The notes under the pieces were generated by a model. The model did no database searches. It had not been told where the DNA came from and worked only from the letters and a program-made list of their open reading frames with translations. The position numbers and the translations under genes were made by a program. Of a stretch of DNA of 64,000 nt, positions 43,477 to 53,085 are shown piece after piece. The DNA is from Actinostola sp. cb2023. Taxonomy: Eukaryota; Cnidaria; Anthozoa; Actiniaria; Actinostolidae. Location: positions 333,501 through 397,500 of the forward strand of contig JAUJYZ010001326.1 in NCBI GenBank assembly GCA_033675265.1. Direction: 5' to 3'. Every line of letters begins with the position of its first letter. Position 1 is the stretch's first letter.

Positions 43477-46400
43477 ACCAGCCACCAGCCACCAGCCACC
43501 AGCCACCAGCCACCAGCCACCAGCCACCAGCCACCAGCCACCAGCCAGCCAGCCAGCAGCAGCAGTAGTAGTAGTAGTAGTAGTGAGTGGCCTTCTAAGC
43601 GATGAGGTGCCCAGTTCAATTCTTCATGACCTCACATCCTTGTTTCGACTTCCTTCTAATTCGTGTAGCTCAGTGCAGCTTTAAATACCTGTAGGACAGA
43701 GCACTGATGAGGGAGGGGGTAAAAGGGTGCACCGTCCACCTCCTGGGAGACCACTTTCGGGTGAAGGGGCACGGACATTAAATATTGACATGGACATTAA
43801 ACATTCTCCTTGAAGCTCTAAAACACTGTGAAATTGTGTATTGAAATAATTAAGTCGTGTTTCTTCTTTATTGCAGTATGTAAAGAACTCTCCCTTTTTG
43901 TTTGCAATGACTTGCAATCCATCACCATTATATGTTCTCACTCCATACAACCTACCTGCTCCTTTGAAGTTTTTAATGAATTTAGTAAGTACAGAATTGA
44001 TTGAGTCATTTATTTGTATCCTTACATACCAGTGGCCCTGATACTATATGACTATGTTATAAAAAATATGATGCTAACTACACTATGTGTACAATCTATC
44101 CATTCATTCATCCAATTCCAACCATTAAATTTTGTACATCCACCCATCCATCCTAGTCATTTATCCATCCATTCATTTATCCATCCATTCATTTATCCAT
44201 CCATTCATCTATCTGTCCATCCACCTGTCCATTTATTCATCAATCTATGTGTATTTGATGTCTGCTTAACATATCCATACATTTCTTTTTCCATTCTTTC
44301 AACCAACAAACTTGTCCTTGTTTGTAGGGTGGATCGCAGCAGAGTGTTGTCTGGGTGTACCCCATGCAGCTACACTCTCTATCATTGGCACTTTTTAGTT
44401 CTATTATTGCTCCATTTGGTGGATTCTTTGCCAGTGGTTTCAAGAGAGCTTTCAAAGTCAAGGTACATTTGTGATGTTGAGGATGATCATATGCTGGTGG
44501 TGATGATGATGATGAATATGATGATTAAAATATAAATGACTGACACCTGCTGATGGTGTAATGATGATGACAATGATAGTGGTGGCTGATGATGTTGGTG
44601 AGATGATGATGATGATGATGGTGTTGGTTGTGTTGGTGATGATGATAGTGATGATGAAGGTCGTATAGTGATGATGGTAATGATGATGATGAGATGATGG
44701 TGGTGAGATGATGGTGGTGGTTGTGTTGACGATGATGATAGTGATGATGAAGGTCATATAGTGATGATGGTGATGATGATGATGAGAGGATGTTGGTGAG
44801 ATGATGGTCGTGGTGGTGATGGTTGTGTTGGTGATGATGATAGTGATGATGAAGGTCATGGTGATGATGGTAATCATGATGATGAGATGATGATGGTGTT
44901 GGTTGTGTTGGTGATGATGATAGTGATGATGAAGGTCATATGGTGATGGTAATGATGATGATGAGATGATGTTTGTGAGATGATGATGGTGTTGGTGATG
45001 ATGATAGTGATGATGAAGGTCATATAGTGATGATGGTAATGATGATGATAAGATAATGATGGTGTTGGTTGTGTTGGTGATGATGATAGTGATGATGAAG
45101 GTCATATAGTGATGATGGTAATGATGATGATGAGATGATGTTTGTGAGATGATGATGGTGTTGGTTGTGTTGGTGATGACGATAGTATGATGAAGGTCAT
45201 ATAGTGATGATGGTAATGATGATGGTGTTGGTTGTGTTGGTGATGATGATAGTGATGATGAAGGTCATATGGTGATGATGGTAATGATGATGATGACATG
45301 ATGTTTGTGAAATGATGATGGTGTTGGTTGTGTTGGTGATGATGATAGTGATGATGAAGGTCATATAGTGATGATGGTAATGATGATGATGAGATGATGG
45401 TGTTGGTGATGATGATAGTGATGATGAAGGTCATATAGTGATGATGGTAATGATGATGAGATGATGATGGTGTTGGTTGTGTTGGTGATGATGATAGTGA
45501 TGATGAAGGTCATATAGTGATGATGGTAATGATGATGAGATGATGATGGTGTTGGTTGTGTTGGTGATGATGATAGTGATGATGAAGGTCATATGGTGAT
45601 GATGGTAATGATGAGATGATGATGGTGTTGGTTGTGTTGGTGATGATGATAGTGATGATGAAGGTCATATAGTGATGATGGTAATGATGATGATGAGATG
45701 ATGTTTGTGAGATGATGATGGTGTTGGTTGTGTTGGTGATGATGATAGTGATGATGAAGGTCATATAGTGATGATGGTAATGATGATGATGATGGTGTTG
45801 GTTGTGTTGGTGATGATGATAGTGATGATGAAGGTCATATAGTGATGATGGTAATGATGATGATGAGATGATGTTTGTGAGATGATGATGGTGTTGGTTG
45901 TGTTGGTGATGATGGTAGTGATGATGGTAATGATGATGACGAGATCATGATGGTGAGATGATGATAGTAATGGTTATGGCCTTGATAATGATTGGTGCTG
46001 ATAAGATAATTGTCTTTCAGGACTTCAGTGATACTATTCCTGGACATGGTGGTATCATGGATAGATTTGACTGTCAGTTTATCATGGCCACCTTTGTACA
46101 TGTCTACCACTTTACCTTTATCAGGTGAGAACAACCATTCCACACACTCATCCCACACACTAGTTTAGCCACAGAATACCTTATTGGCAAATTCAAACAT
46201 GCCAGGGAAATTCATTCCTACCGCACACAACATTATTGCGCCTTACTCTAACTACTAAATACCAGGGTAGCTTTCAGATAAATGGAGCACACACATCATC
46301 ATTACCATCATCTCACCAACATCATCATCATCATCATCATCATTTCACCAACACAACCAACACCATCATCTCACCAACATCATCTTATCATCATCATCAT

Positions 46401-47275
46401 CTCACCAACATCATCCTATCATCATCATCATCACCAACACAACCAACACCATCATCTCACCAACATCATCTTATCATCATCATCATCATTTCACCAACAC
46501 AACCAACACCATCATCTCACCAACATCATCTTATCATCATCATCATCTCACCAACATCATCCTATCATCATCATCATCACCAACACAACCAACACCATCA
46601 TCTCACCAACATCATCCTATCATCATCATCATCTCACCAACATCATCCTATCATCATCATCATCACCAACACAACCAACACCATCATCTCACCAACATCA
46701 TCCTATCATCATCATCATCTCACCAACATCATCCTATCATCATCATCATCACCAACACAACCAACACCATCATCTCACCAACATCATCTTATCATCATCA
46801 TCATCTCACCAACATCATCCTATCATCATCACCAACACAACCAACACCATCATCTCACCAACATCATCTCATCATCATCACTATATGACCTTCATCATCA
46901 CCAACACAACCAACACCATTGCCATCATCTCACCAACATCATCATCATTACCATCATCACTATATGACCTTCATCATCACCAACACAACCAACACCACCA
47001 CCATCATCTCACCAACATCATCTCATCATCATCATTACCATCATCACTATATGACCTTCATCATCACTATCATTATCACCAACACAACCAACACCATCAC
47101 CATTATTACCATTGTCATTATCACCATCGTCATGTAACTTTTCTACTTTCTGTATTTCAGGGCGCTACACCCTCGGAAACTTATCCAGCAAATACTATCC
47201 CTCAAACCAGAACAGCAACTTGATATTTTCAAAAAGCTTAAAGATGCTCTTTTAACCAGAGGTCTTTTGAAATAG
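33404..47275 (+). CDS. CDP-diacylglycerol synthase (phosphatidate cytidylyltransferase, CDS1/CDS2 type), complete, 16 exons, 444 residues
   Basis: The enzyme makes CDP-diacylglycerol from phosphatidate and CTP in the ER membrane, feeding phosphatidylinositol synthesis. Exons: 33404-33472, 34301-34336, 38103-38279, 39115-39212, 39636-39720, 39828-39888, 40229-40287, 40678-40760, 41132-41187, 41725-41756, 41830-41898, 43142-43189, 43877-43984, 44328-44462, 46021-46124, 47161-47275. All junctions are GT-AG and in phase; 444 residues against 445 in human CDS2. Landmarks are WRNWWIRGI before the first membrane helix, [86 protein letters not shown], and the family signature ending in HGGIMDRFD (exons 14-15). 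The hydrophilic N-terminus (exons 1-2) is shorter and divergent, so exon 2 (12 codons) is the least certain. Nothing is truncated or shifted. Confidence 0.96.
34470..36200. other. CDS intron 2, left part: no gene seen
   Basis: AT-rich unique sequence without a supportable ORF. A small CTCGGGCTAATGCCGAG hairpin lies near 35534. Confidence 0.5.
36299..36322 (+). other. 2A-like ribosome-skipping motif DIETNPGP
   Basis: The eight residues match the canonical D-x-E-x-N-P-G-P core, where translation skips the Gly-Pro bond. The upstream residues (CQCALCT) fit the hydrophobic/Cys-rich lead seen in cellular and LINE-borne 2A sequences. In this broken copy it is probably not translated. Confidence 0.75.
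36821..37206. mobile_element. hAT-like MITE inserted in the protease pseudogene
   Basis: The ends CCCGGGGGGG are complementary, and the inner arms pair over about 40 bp (ACTCCCTTTGTCCAAGTGGT and complement). TACATCTG is duplicated on both sides (36813-36820, 37207-37214); an 8-bp duplication suits hAT. A C-run of about 25 bases lies near the right end. Confidence 0.85.
37285..38102. other. CDS intron 2, right part: no gene, one hairpin
   Basis: A 37772-37826 hairpin (CTGTATGGTATTTCGGC / AATACCATACAG) and an AT-rich TTAATAATACTAATT repeat before the exon 3 acceptor are all that stand out. Confidence 0.5.
38285..39060. repeat. (ATGATG)n array with TTATAAAATGATGATGAC units
   Basis: It fills CDS intron 3 between exons 3 and 4. 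Confidence 0.93.
39229..39539. mobile_element. 311-bp inverted-repeat element right after the exon 4 donor of CDS
   Basis: GTATCTATCCTC flanks both ends (39217-39228 and 39540-39551). The terminal ATTCT and long inner arms (AAGACCCAGATTCTAGGTCG...ATGCGCATGCTCAATATT) pair. It inserted a few bases downstream of the donor at 39213 without damaging it. Confidence 0.82.
41225..41670. repeat. About 85-bp tandem repeat with internal hairpins, 4-5 copies
   Basis: Each unit has TGGGTTCCCTGTG paired with CACAGGGATCCCA around a short GTCAGGAGTGAC loop, followed by TAGATATGCTCCTCTTCTAA. It is in CDS intron 9, next to exon 9. Confidence 0.88.
41940..42075. repeat. Inverted-repeat fragment CCATTGTCAATAAGAxTACAGAC
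   Basis: It pairs 41982-42005 with 42046-42069. The same motif stands at 37261-37290, again as a hairpin, so it is a dispersed element end. CDS intron 11. Confidence 0.65.
42500..42595. repeat. SINE-like piece with (AAT)n, CTTTATTTATATAGCGC and GCACTTTACAA
   Basis: The combination (AAT)nAACTTTATTTATATAGCGC and AAAGCACTTTACAA is a dispersed unit; related pieces occur at 12315-12360 and 53940-54020. Autonomy and exact ends are unknown. Confidence 0.55.
42905..43110. repeat. 30-bp minisatellite, about 6 copies
   Basis: The unit is GGTAATGATGATGACAGCGT plus TGGTGATGAT. CDS intron 11, close to exon 12. Confidence 0.92.
43384..43585. repeat. Compound (TAG)n(CAG)n(CCACCAG)n array
   Basis: TAG triplets, then CAG triplets, then a 7-bp CCACCAG repeat, then CAG and TAG again. 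CDS intron 12. Confidence 0.97.
44095..44245. repeat. (CATC/CATT)n tract in CDS intron 13
   Basis: Short imperfect ATCCATCCATTC units end about 80 bp before the exon 14 acceptor. Confidence 0.9.
44500..45970. repeat. About 80-bp GATGATG-based minisatellite, forward orientation
   Basis: The unit contains GGTGTTGGTTGTGTTGGTGA, TGATGATGAAGGTCATATAG and TGATGATGGTAATGATGATG, repeated about 16 times. It occupies CDS intron 14 upstream of exon 15. Confidence 0.95.
46285..47140. repeat. The same minisatellite in reverse orientation
   Basis: CACCAACACAACCAACACCA, CTATATGACCTTCATCATCA and CATCATCATTACCATCATCA are the reverse complement of the 44500-45970 unit. It occupies CDS intron 15 downstream of exon 15. 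Confidence 0.95.
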
Positions 47276-47297
47276 AACAAGCTATGTAGGTCTACCC

Positions 47298-47632
47298 ATT
47301 CTCTACTTTCTCATAGCACATAATGCTTTGCGCCTTGGGGGGCGGGGTAATACAAAAGAAAGTGGTGTTGCATAATTACATGGTTGACAGAAAGCTCCCA
47401 TTTTCTTTTGTTAGGTAGGTAAACTTTATTTATACACGCTAAATGCCCGGCCGTCAACTATAAAAAAAAGCTGATTTCCACAAGGGGCGTGTGGTTACAA
47501 GTTAAGAAATAACAATACACATAAAATGTTATCTAATCTAATCTATGAAAAATAATAATAAATATATAATTAACAATGAGTCTTTACCCTGCCAAGGTGC
47601 AAAGCATTATGTGCTATGAGAAAGTAGAGAAT
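47298..47632. mobile_element. Inverted-repeat element just 3' of the CDS stop
   Basis: The 40-bp ends (ATTCTCTACTTTCTCATAGC...GCCTTGG and complement) bound 335 bp that include an AAACTTTATTTATACACGCT segment. It starts 23 bp after the CDS stop codon, so it probably forms part of the 3' UTR. Confidence 0.85.
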
Positions 47633-47731
47633 AGTTAATAAAATGGAATGGTTTTGAAACCAGGCAAACATCATTGTTCTACGTTTTTGTTTTTAATCGT
47701 GACCGTGCACAAACAAAGTATATTTTGTATA

Positions 47732-47993
47732 CAGCTATTTCAAAAAAGGTTGGTGAAGGTTTTGTTGCATCTTGCATACCAAGCCCGAAATGTATTGTGG
47801 ATCATATGTAAATAATGTCAGCATGCACATACAGAAGAAAATATGCTGGCTCCATATTGCGAAGTTTGGGAAAATTCCCAGAGTTCATATTGTTGTGACC
47901 TTTCGCTGACTCCATTCACATCGCCCATAGTGCATTCTGGGCTTGCTATGCAAGATGCAACAAAACCTTCACCAACCTTTTTTGAAATAGCTG
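47732..47993. mobile_element. Tc1/mariner-type MITE, 262 bp, TA target, 47-bp near-perfect TIRs
   Basis: CAGCTATTTCAAAAAAGGTT begins the left end; the right end is its complement. TA flanks both sides. The arms continue through GGTGAAGGTTTTGTTGCATC. Confidence 0.9.
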
Positions 47994-48349
47994 TATATCT
48001 AAATTTCAGTAAAATCCAAGGGTCTGGTCACTCGGCCATCGCAGTTGAGTGTCAGCATCAGGAGAGCTGGGTCCTACTCAACATCCATGTTGTTGGCTCT
48101 TTGAAGTTTGCCGAGCTTCATAACCATGCATTGCTATCGACTACCTGTACATGATGTACATATATAGATAAGGGAAGATTTAGCCAATAAGTGTCACTTG
48201 TGTGTTCGGTAAACCTATTACGTAATTGGCTATTACGACAATGCTACCAAGTTTGAGTATCTTTTTAAAGTTATTTTCTCCAGTCACAGAATATTTATTG
48301 TGTAAGGAATAGCAAGACAAAGATAAATAGCTTGTTTAAATTGCACCTT

Positions 48350-48890
48350 TTCAATAGAATACTCTCTGATCGATAGCACATGAAGGGCAGTGTTTGCCTG
48401 TCATTTGAAGGCAGATAATGAGATTCATGGACTTTTACCAGCTGATAGAAACCAAACAATAGAATACTCTCTGGTCGATAGCACATGAAGGGCAGTGTTT
48501 GCCTGTCATTTGAAGGCAGATAATGAGATTCATGGACTTTTACCAGTTGATTGAAACCAAGCAATAGAATACTCTCTGCTTGATAGTACATGAAGGGCAT
48601 TGTTTGCCTGTCATTTGAAGGCAGATAATGAGATTCATGGACTTTTACCAGCTGATAGAAACCAAACAATAGAATACTCTCTAGTCGATAGCACATGAAG
48701 GGCAGTGTTTGCCTATCATTTGAACTAAGGCAGATAATGAGATTCATGGACTTTTACCAGCCGATAGAAACCAAGCAATAGAATACTCTCTGGTCGATAG
48801 CACATGAAGGGCAGTGTTTGCCTGTCATTTGAAGGCAGATAATGAGATTCAAGGACTTTTAACAGCTGATTGTATCTAAGCAAGGCATAA
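48350..48890. repeat. 105-bp tandem repeat, five copies
   Basis: AATAGAATACTCTCTGGTCG starts units at about 48354, 48459, 48564, 48669 and 48778. Copies differ at a few positions; the fifth is spaced by 109 bp. The ORFs across it are not supported as genes. Confidence 0.95.
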
Positions 48891-48986
48891 ATTGAAAAAT
48901 GTATCTTCATATATTAGTTAGAATCCGGTTGTCTTTTACGAGGGGTATGGACTGGCTCCCACATCTCGGCAAATTTTAAGCAAGTC

Positions 48987-49132
48987 TTAGGCCCTGTTTA
49001 CATGAGAGAGAGATAACCCTAGCACCTATAGGGTCAACTCTATTGTTCGCATATTCGCTGTGGATGATAAAACAATAGAATTGTCCCTACTGCCAGGGTT
49101 ATCTCTCTCTCTCTCGTGCCAACAGGGCCTAA
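48987..49132. mobile_element. MITE with TIR TTAGGCCCTGTT, 146 bp
   Basis: TTAGGCCCTGTTTACATGAG and its partner ending AACAGGGCCTAA; the arms continue into GAGAGATAACCCT. Confidence 0.85.
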
Positions 49133-49374
49133 ATATTGGTGTCTCAACAGTATTGGATATTTTGGGACTTAATTTATGAACATTTTGGAATCTCAAATTT
49201 TTGTGTTTGATCAGAGTCTTTTAATTTTGCCATTTTACACGCTTTGCTAGGCATGATTCAGTCCAATCGTTTAAATGTTTTAGAAGTTAATTATTCATAT
49301 ATTTATAATAATGATTAGTTACCGTATGTGCATTTGGGAATCAGCCTCTACAGGCTGCAGAGGGATACTTATAA

Positions 49375-49915
49375 TCAGTAGACACAGGAGCCCATAAGTA
49401 GGAGCATCCATGTAGCATTAAAATCTGTCACTGCATTTGAATAAGTTTGGCTATTTTTAGAACACAAAATTAACCAATCACTGTTGCAGCAAATTAACGA
49501 GTTGCAACAAATAAAATGAGTTGCAACAAATAAAACGAGTTGCTGCAAATAAAACGAGTTGTGCAAATAAAAAGAGTTGCTGCAAATAAAAAGAGTTGCA
49601 ACAAATAAAAAGAGTTGCAACAAATAAAATGAGTTGCAGCAAATAAAATGAGTTGCTACAAATAAAAGGAGTTGCAACAAATAAAATGAGTTGCAGCAAA
49701 TAAAATGAGTTGCTGCAAATAAAACTAGTTGCTGCAAATAAAATGAGTTGCAGCAAATAAAACGAGTTGCAGCAAATAAAACGAGTTGCTGCAAATAAAA
49801 TTGGAAGTGCACAGTGATTGGTCAATTTCGAGAAATCATGTTCTAAAAATAGTCAAACTTGTTCAAATGCTGTGACCCAATATGTAGCATGGACTTCTGG
49901 GCTCCTGGTAGACGG
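49375..49915. mobile_element. Inverted-repeat element with 100-bp arms around a 19-bp minisatellite
   Basis: The arms (AGGAGCCCATAAGTAGGAGC...GGCTATTTTTAGAACA...CCAATCACTG and complement) enclose about 17 copies of GAGTTGCTGCAAATAAAAC at 49495-49800. Stop-free frames on the minus strand are artefacts. Confidence 0.85.
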
Positions 49916-50133
49916 GAATACAAGATGGGAGAAAAACAAAGTGCTGAGGTTAGGAGATTGGGAATGCTTGCTAATTTTATAACACAGCACCTTAGGAGTT
50001 AATAGTTATTGCTGTATTAATAATTGCTTATTGCTAGAACTTGTGATCTGTACATTTAACAAAATAGCACCTGTAGTTGTGAGACATACATGTAGCTCGT
50101 GTTGAGTTTTAATTAAATTGTATACAGTCATTT

Positions 50134-50485
50134 CAGAAAACATTGTCGCCAACCGGCCTCACCGACTACGCGACTAGACCAAATGGGAGTATGGGTAGAA
50201 ATCACTGAAGCGGTTTAAAATCTGCATATCTGATTAGCCATGCCTCGAGCTTACAGTGAAGACCTACACTGGCGGGTTTGGATGATTTCATGGTCTTTCA
50301 ACGACTGAACATTGTCACAGCACGGAATGTCCTTGACCGAAAATGAGTCATTGACACACTCTTATTTTCCTTGCGTAAAAAATAAATTTCCAAAGCGAAT
50401 CATTTATTGCTTCAGTGATTTCTACCCATACTCCTGTTCGCTCTAGTCGCGTAGTAGTGAGGCCGGTCGCTGCAACAACATTCTG
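50134..50485. mobile_element. Inverted-repeat element, arms about 70 bp
   Basis: ACCGGCCTCACCGACTACGC and GAGTATGGGTAGAAATCACT pair with TGATTTCTACCCATACTC and TAGTGAGGCCGGT at the right. Confidence 0.85.
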
Positions 50486-50840
50486 GGGGCACCTAACAAG
50501 CTCTAAGGCAATAGTTTCCGTGTGACGGGGAAAAAATGTGTCACCACATTTAATGTATTATACTTCGGTTTTGATCTCAGTAGAATGTCTCAGCAAGTCA
50601 GAAGCTGATTGGCTAATAACAGTGACAGAAGTATTCATTTAACATCACAATGTAAAGTTATCTGGGCAAGTTTGACATCCCAGGGAGGATTTTCCTTACG
50701 CGTAAGAGTAGTCTGCTCACGAGTCACAAGGTTTCATAGTTCTACTCCACGTCACAATGATTTTAGTTTATAACCCATTGCAGAACACTAGTAGTTATTA
50801 TCCAGTCACAAAATCGCCAAGATAAACAAGCACATTTCAA

Positions 50841-51110
50841 CTTAGGCCATGTTTATACTTGGTGGTTTACTGAAGTAAACGAGTTACCAAACCTTGGTAG
50901 AAATGAGAAAACTATTGTTTGTTCAGCGGTTAACCTTAGTTTTCTGATTTGTACCTTGGTAAAGTGCTCGAGTGTAAACACGGACTAAGTAAGGCCTAGT
51001 TCAAACACTGTACTTTCCAAGAGCTGTTCTTAATTACTTCAAAAGAAGCCACCTCATTGTCTATTGTTTAAATGAGAACGGCTCATGATTAGCACATCTG
51101 AACTAGGCCT
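50841..51110. mobile_element. Two adjacent small MITEs
   Basis: The first, 50841-50989, has ends CTTAGGCCATGTTTATACTT and complement of CTTAGTCCGTGTTTACACTC. The second, 50992-51110, has ends AGGCCTAGTTCA. They are separated by 2 bp. From 51115 to 51500 nothing else is seen. Confidence 0.75.
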
Positions 51111-51509
51111 AAGAAGACACAACAATATTGCCTTCAGTCAAATAGGGCTTGAAAAGAGCAAATTGCATCCCTGCAGCATACATGGTAGTACAAGACACTG
51201 AAGAATGTTATTGGGCACTAACATGTCATATGCAAACATCAATGCACAACTCAACAGTCTGTTCAAATGTTAGCAAATTAAGTTTAGAAGATTTGTAGAA
51301 ATTTTTATAAGGTTAATTTTTATATTTTCTGCGACGTTCATTAATTTAAATATTATTTTCTATATTTCTTCGACATGATTATCAACTTAACTTCAACCAA
51401 ACATGAGAATGAAGGTACAATGATTTAGAATCGTGAAATAAAGCTGGGGAAAAATGGAGTAAACAGTTGTTTTTATTTGGAGAAGGGAGATCACAATGTC
51501 TCCGAAGTA

Positions 51510-52310
51510 CAAAATAGTTGCCCGAGTAGCAAGCTCTCACCCAACGCATCAAAAAGGGCAAGACATGTTGTTCTTGCCCGAGTAGCAAGCTCTCACCCAA
51601 CACATCAAAAAGGGCAAGACATGTTGTTCTTGCCCGAGTAGCAAGCTCTCACCCAACGCATCAAAAAGGGCAAGACATGTTGTTCTTGCCCGAGTAGCAA
51701 GCTCTCACCCAACGCATCAAAAATGGCAAGGCATGTTATTCTTGCCCGAGTAGCAAGCTCTCACCCAACGCATCAAAAAGGGCAAGGCATGTTGTTCTTG
51801 CCCGAGTAGCAAGCTCTCACCCAACGCATCAAAAAGGGCAAGGCATGTTGTTCTTGCCCGAGTAGCAAGCTCTCACCCAACGCATCAAAAAGGGCAAGGC
51901 ATGTTGTTCTTGCCCGAGTAGCAAGCTCTCACCCAACGCATCAAAAAGGGCAAGACATGTTGTTCTTGCCCGAGTAGCAAGCTCTCACCCAACGCATCAA
52001 AAAGGGCAGGACATGTTGTTCTTGCCCGAGTAGCAAGCTCTCACCCAACGCATCAAAAAGGGCAAGACATGTTGTTCTTGCCCGAGTAGCAAGCTCTCAC
52101 CCAACGCATCAAAAAGGGCAAGACATGTTGTTCTTGCCCGAGTAGCAAGCTCTCACCCAACGCATCAAAAAGGGCAAGGCATGTTGTTCTTGCCCGAGTA
52201 GCAAGCTCTCACCCAACGCATCAAAAAGGGCAAGGCATGTTATTTCTTGCCCGAGTAGCAAGCTCTCATCAAACGCATCAAAAATGGCAAGGCATGTTAT
52301 TCTTTTGCAC
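51510..52310. repeat. 56-bp minisatellite, about 14 copies
   Basis: The unit is TTGCCCGAGTAGCAAGCTCT, CACCCAACGCATCAAAAAGG, GCAAGACATGTTGTTC, near-identical (GACATG/GGCATG variants). The unit carries its own short inverted pair (TTGCCC / GGGCAA). Confidence 0.97.
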
Positions 52311-52493
52311 TTCTCTTACAGGATCAGAATTGGTTTCATTACTTTTCTGTTTAAACACAAAACCATGCTATAAAAGGGCCTGTAGCGCTCACCTTCAGTT
52401 GCCGGTCATCTGTCAAAGTGTTGAGAGCTGACAGTACAGTAAGCTAACTGGATGCAAAATTTGAATTGAAAAGTGGTTTCAATAATATTATTA

Positions 52494-52650
52494 CAGTAGA
52501 ACCACACTAACTCAAACTCAGTTAACTCGAACACCCCACTAACTCAAACTGATTTTATTTTCCCATCCCTCAAATCAAGGTTAAATTTACCCCACTAACT
52601 CGAACAGTTTCCCATTTCCCTTGGGAGTTCGAGATAGCAGGGTTCTACTG
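52494..52650. mobile_element. pogo/Tigger-like MITE, 157 bp, TA target
   Basis: CAGTAGAACCACACTAACTC and the end GAGTTCGAGATAGCAGGGTT...CTACTG; TA flanks both sides. The CAGTAGAACC...ACTCGAAC pattern resembles pogo-like ends. Confidence 0.8.
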
Positions 52651-53085
52651 TAATTCTTTACATCAAAAACACACATTCCCTTAAGTTGTTATCAATATTT
52701 TAAATGACAATATGGATGTCTGGCTAAGTTTTATTGATGTACAAAACCATTATATTTGAATCTTGAGTATAAGACGTGTATACAATATTTGAATATGTGA
52801 TCTGGAATGTTGTGAAATGAAGGTGGCGCATTCCCTTTCATAGTGCAGTTTTGTGTTGTAAAGGTACAGGAGCTTAGTTTGAAAGCCCTGAAGTTCTTCA
52901 TGACGTACAAATCATGACGACGTATAAAAATTCTCCTGCTTTAATAACCACTTTCGCCCATCAAACATTGTATATGTGATATGTATTTACAAGAAAGCTC
53001 TAGTGTTATCATGAATAAACAACATTGTACATCCTTGTACTTTTAAAGTTTTAAATACAAAATATTGTTGATATCGTTCGTTCGT

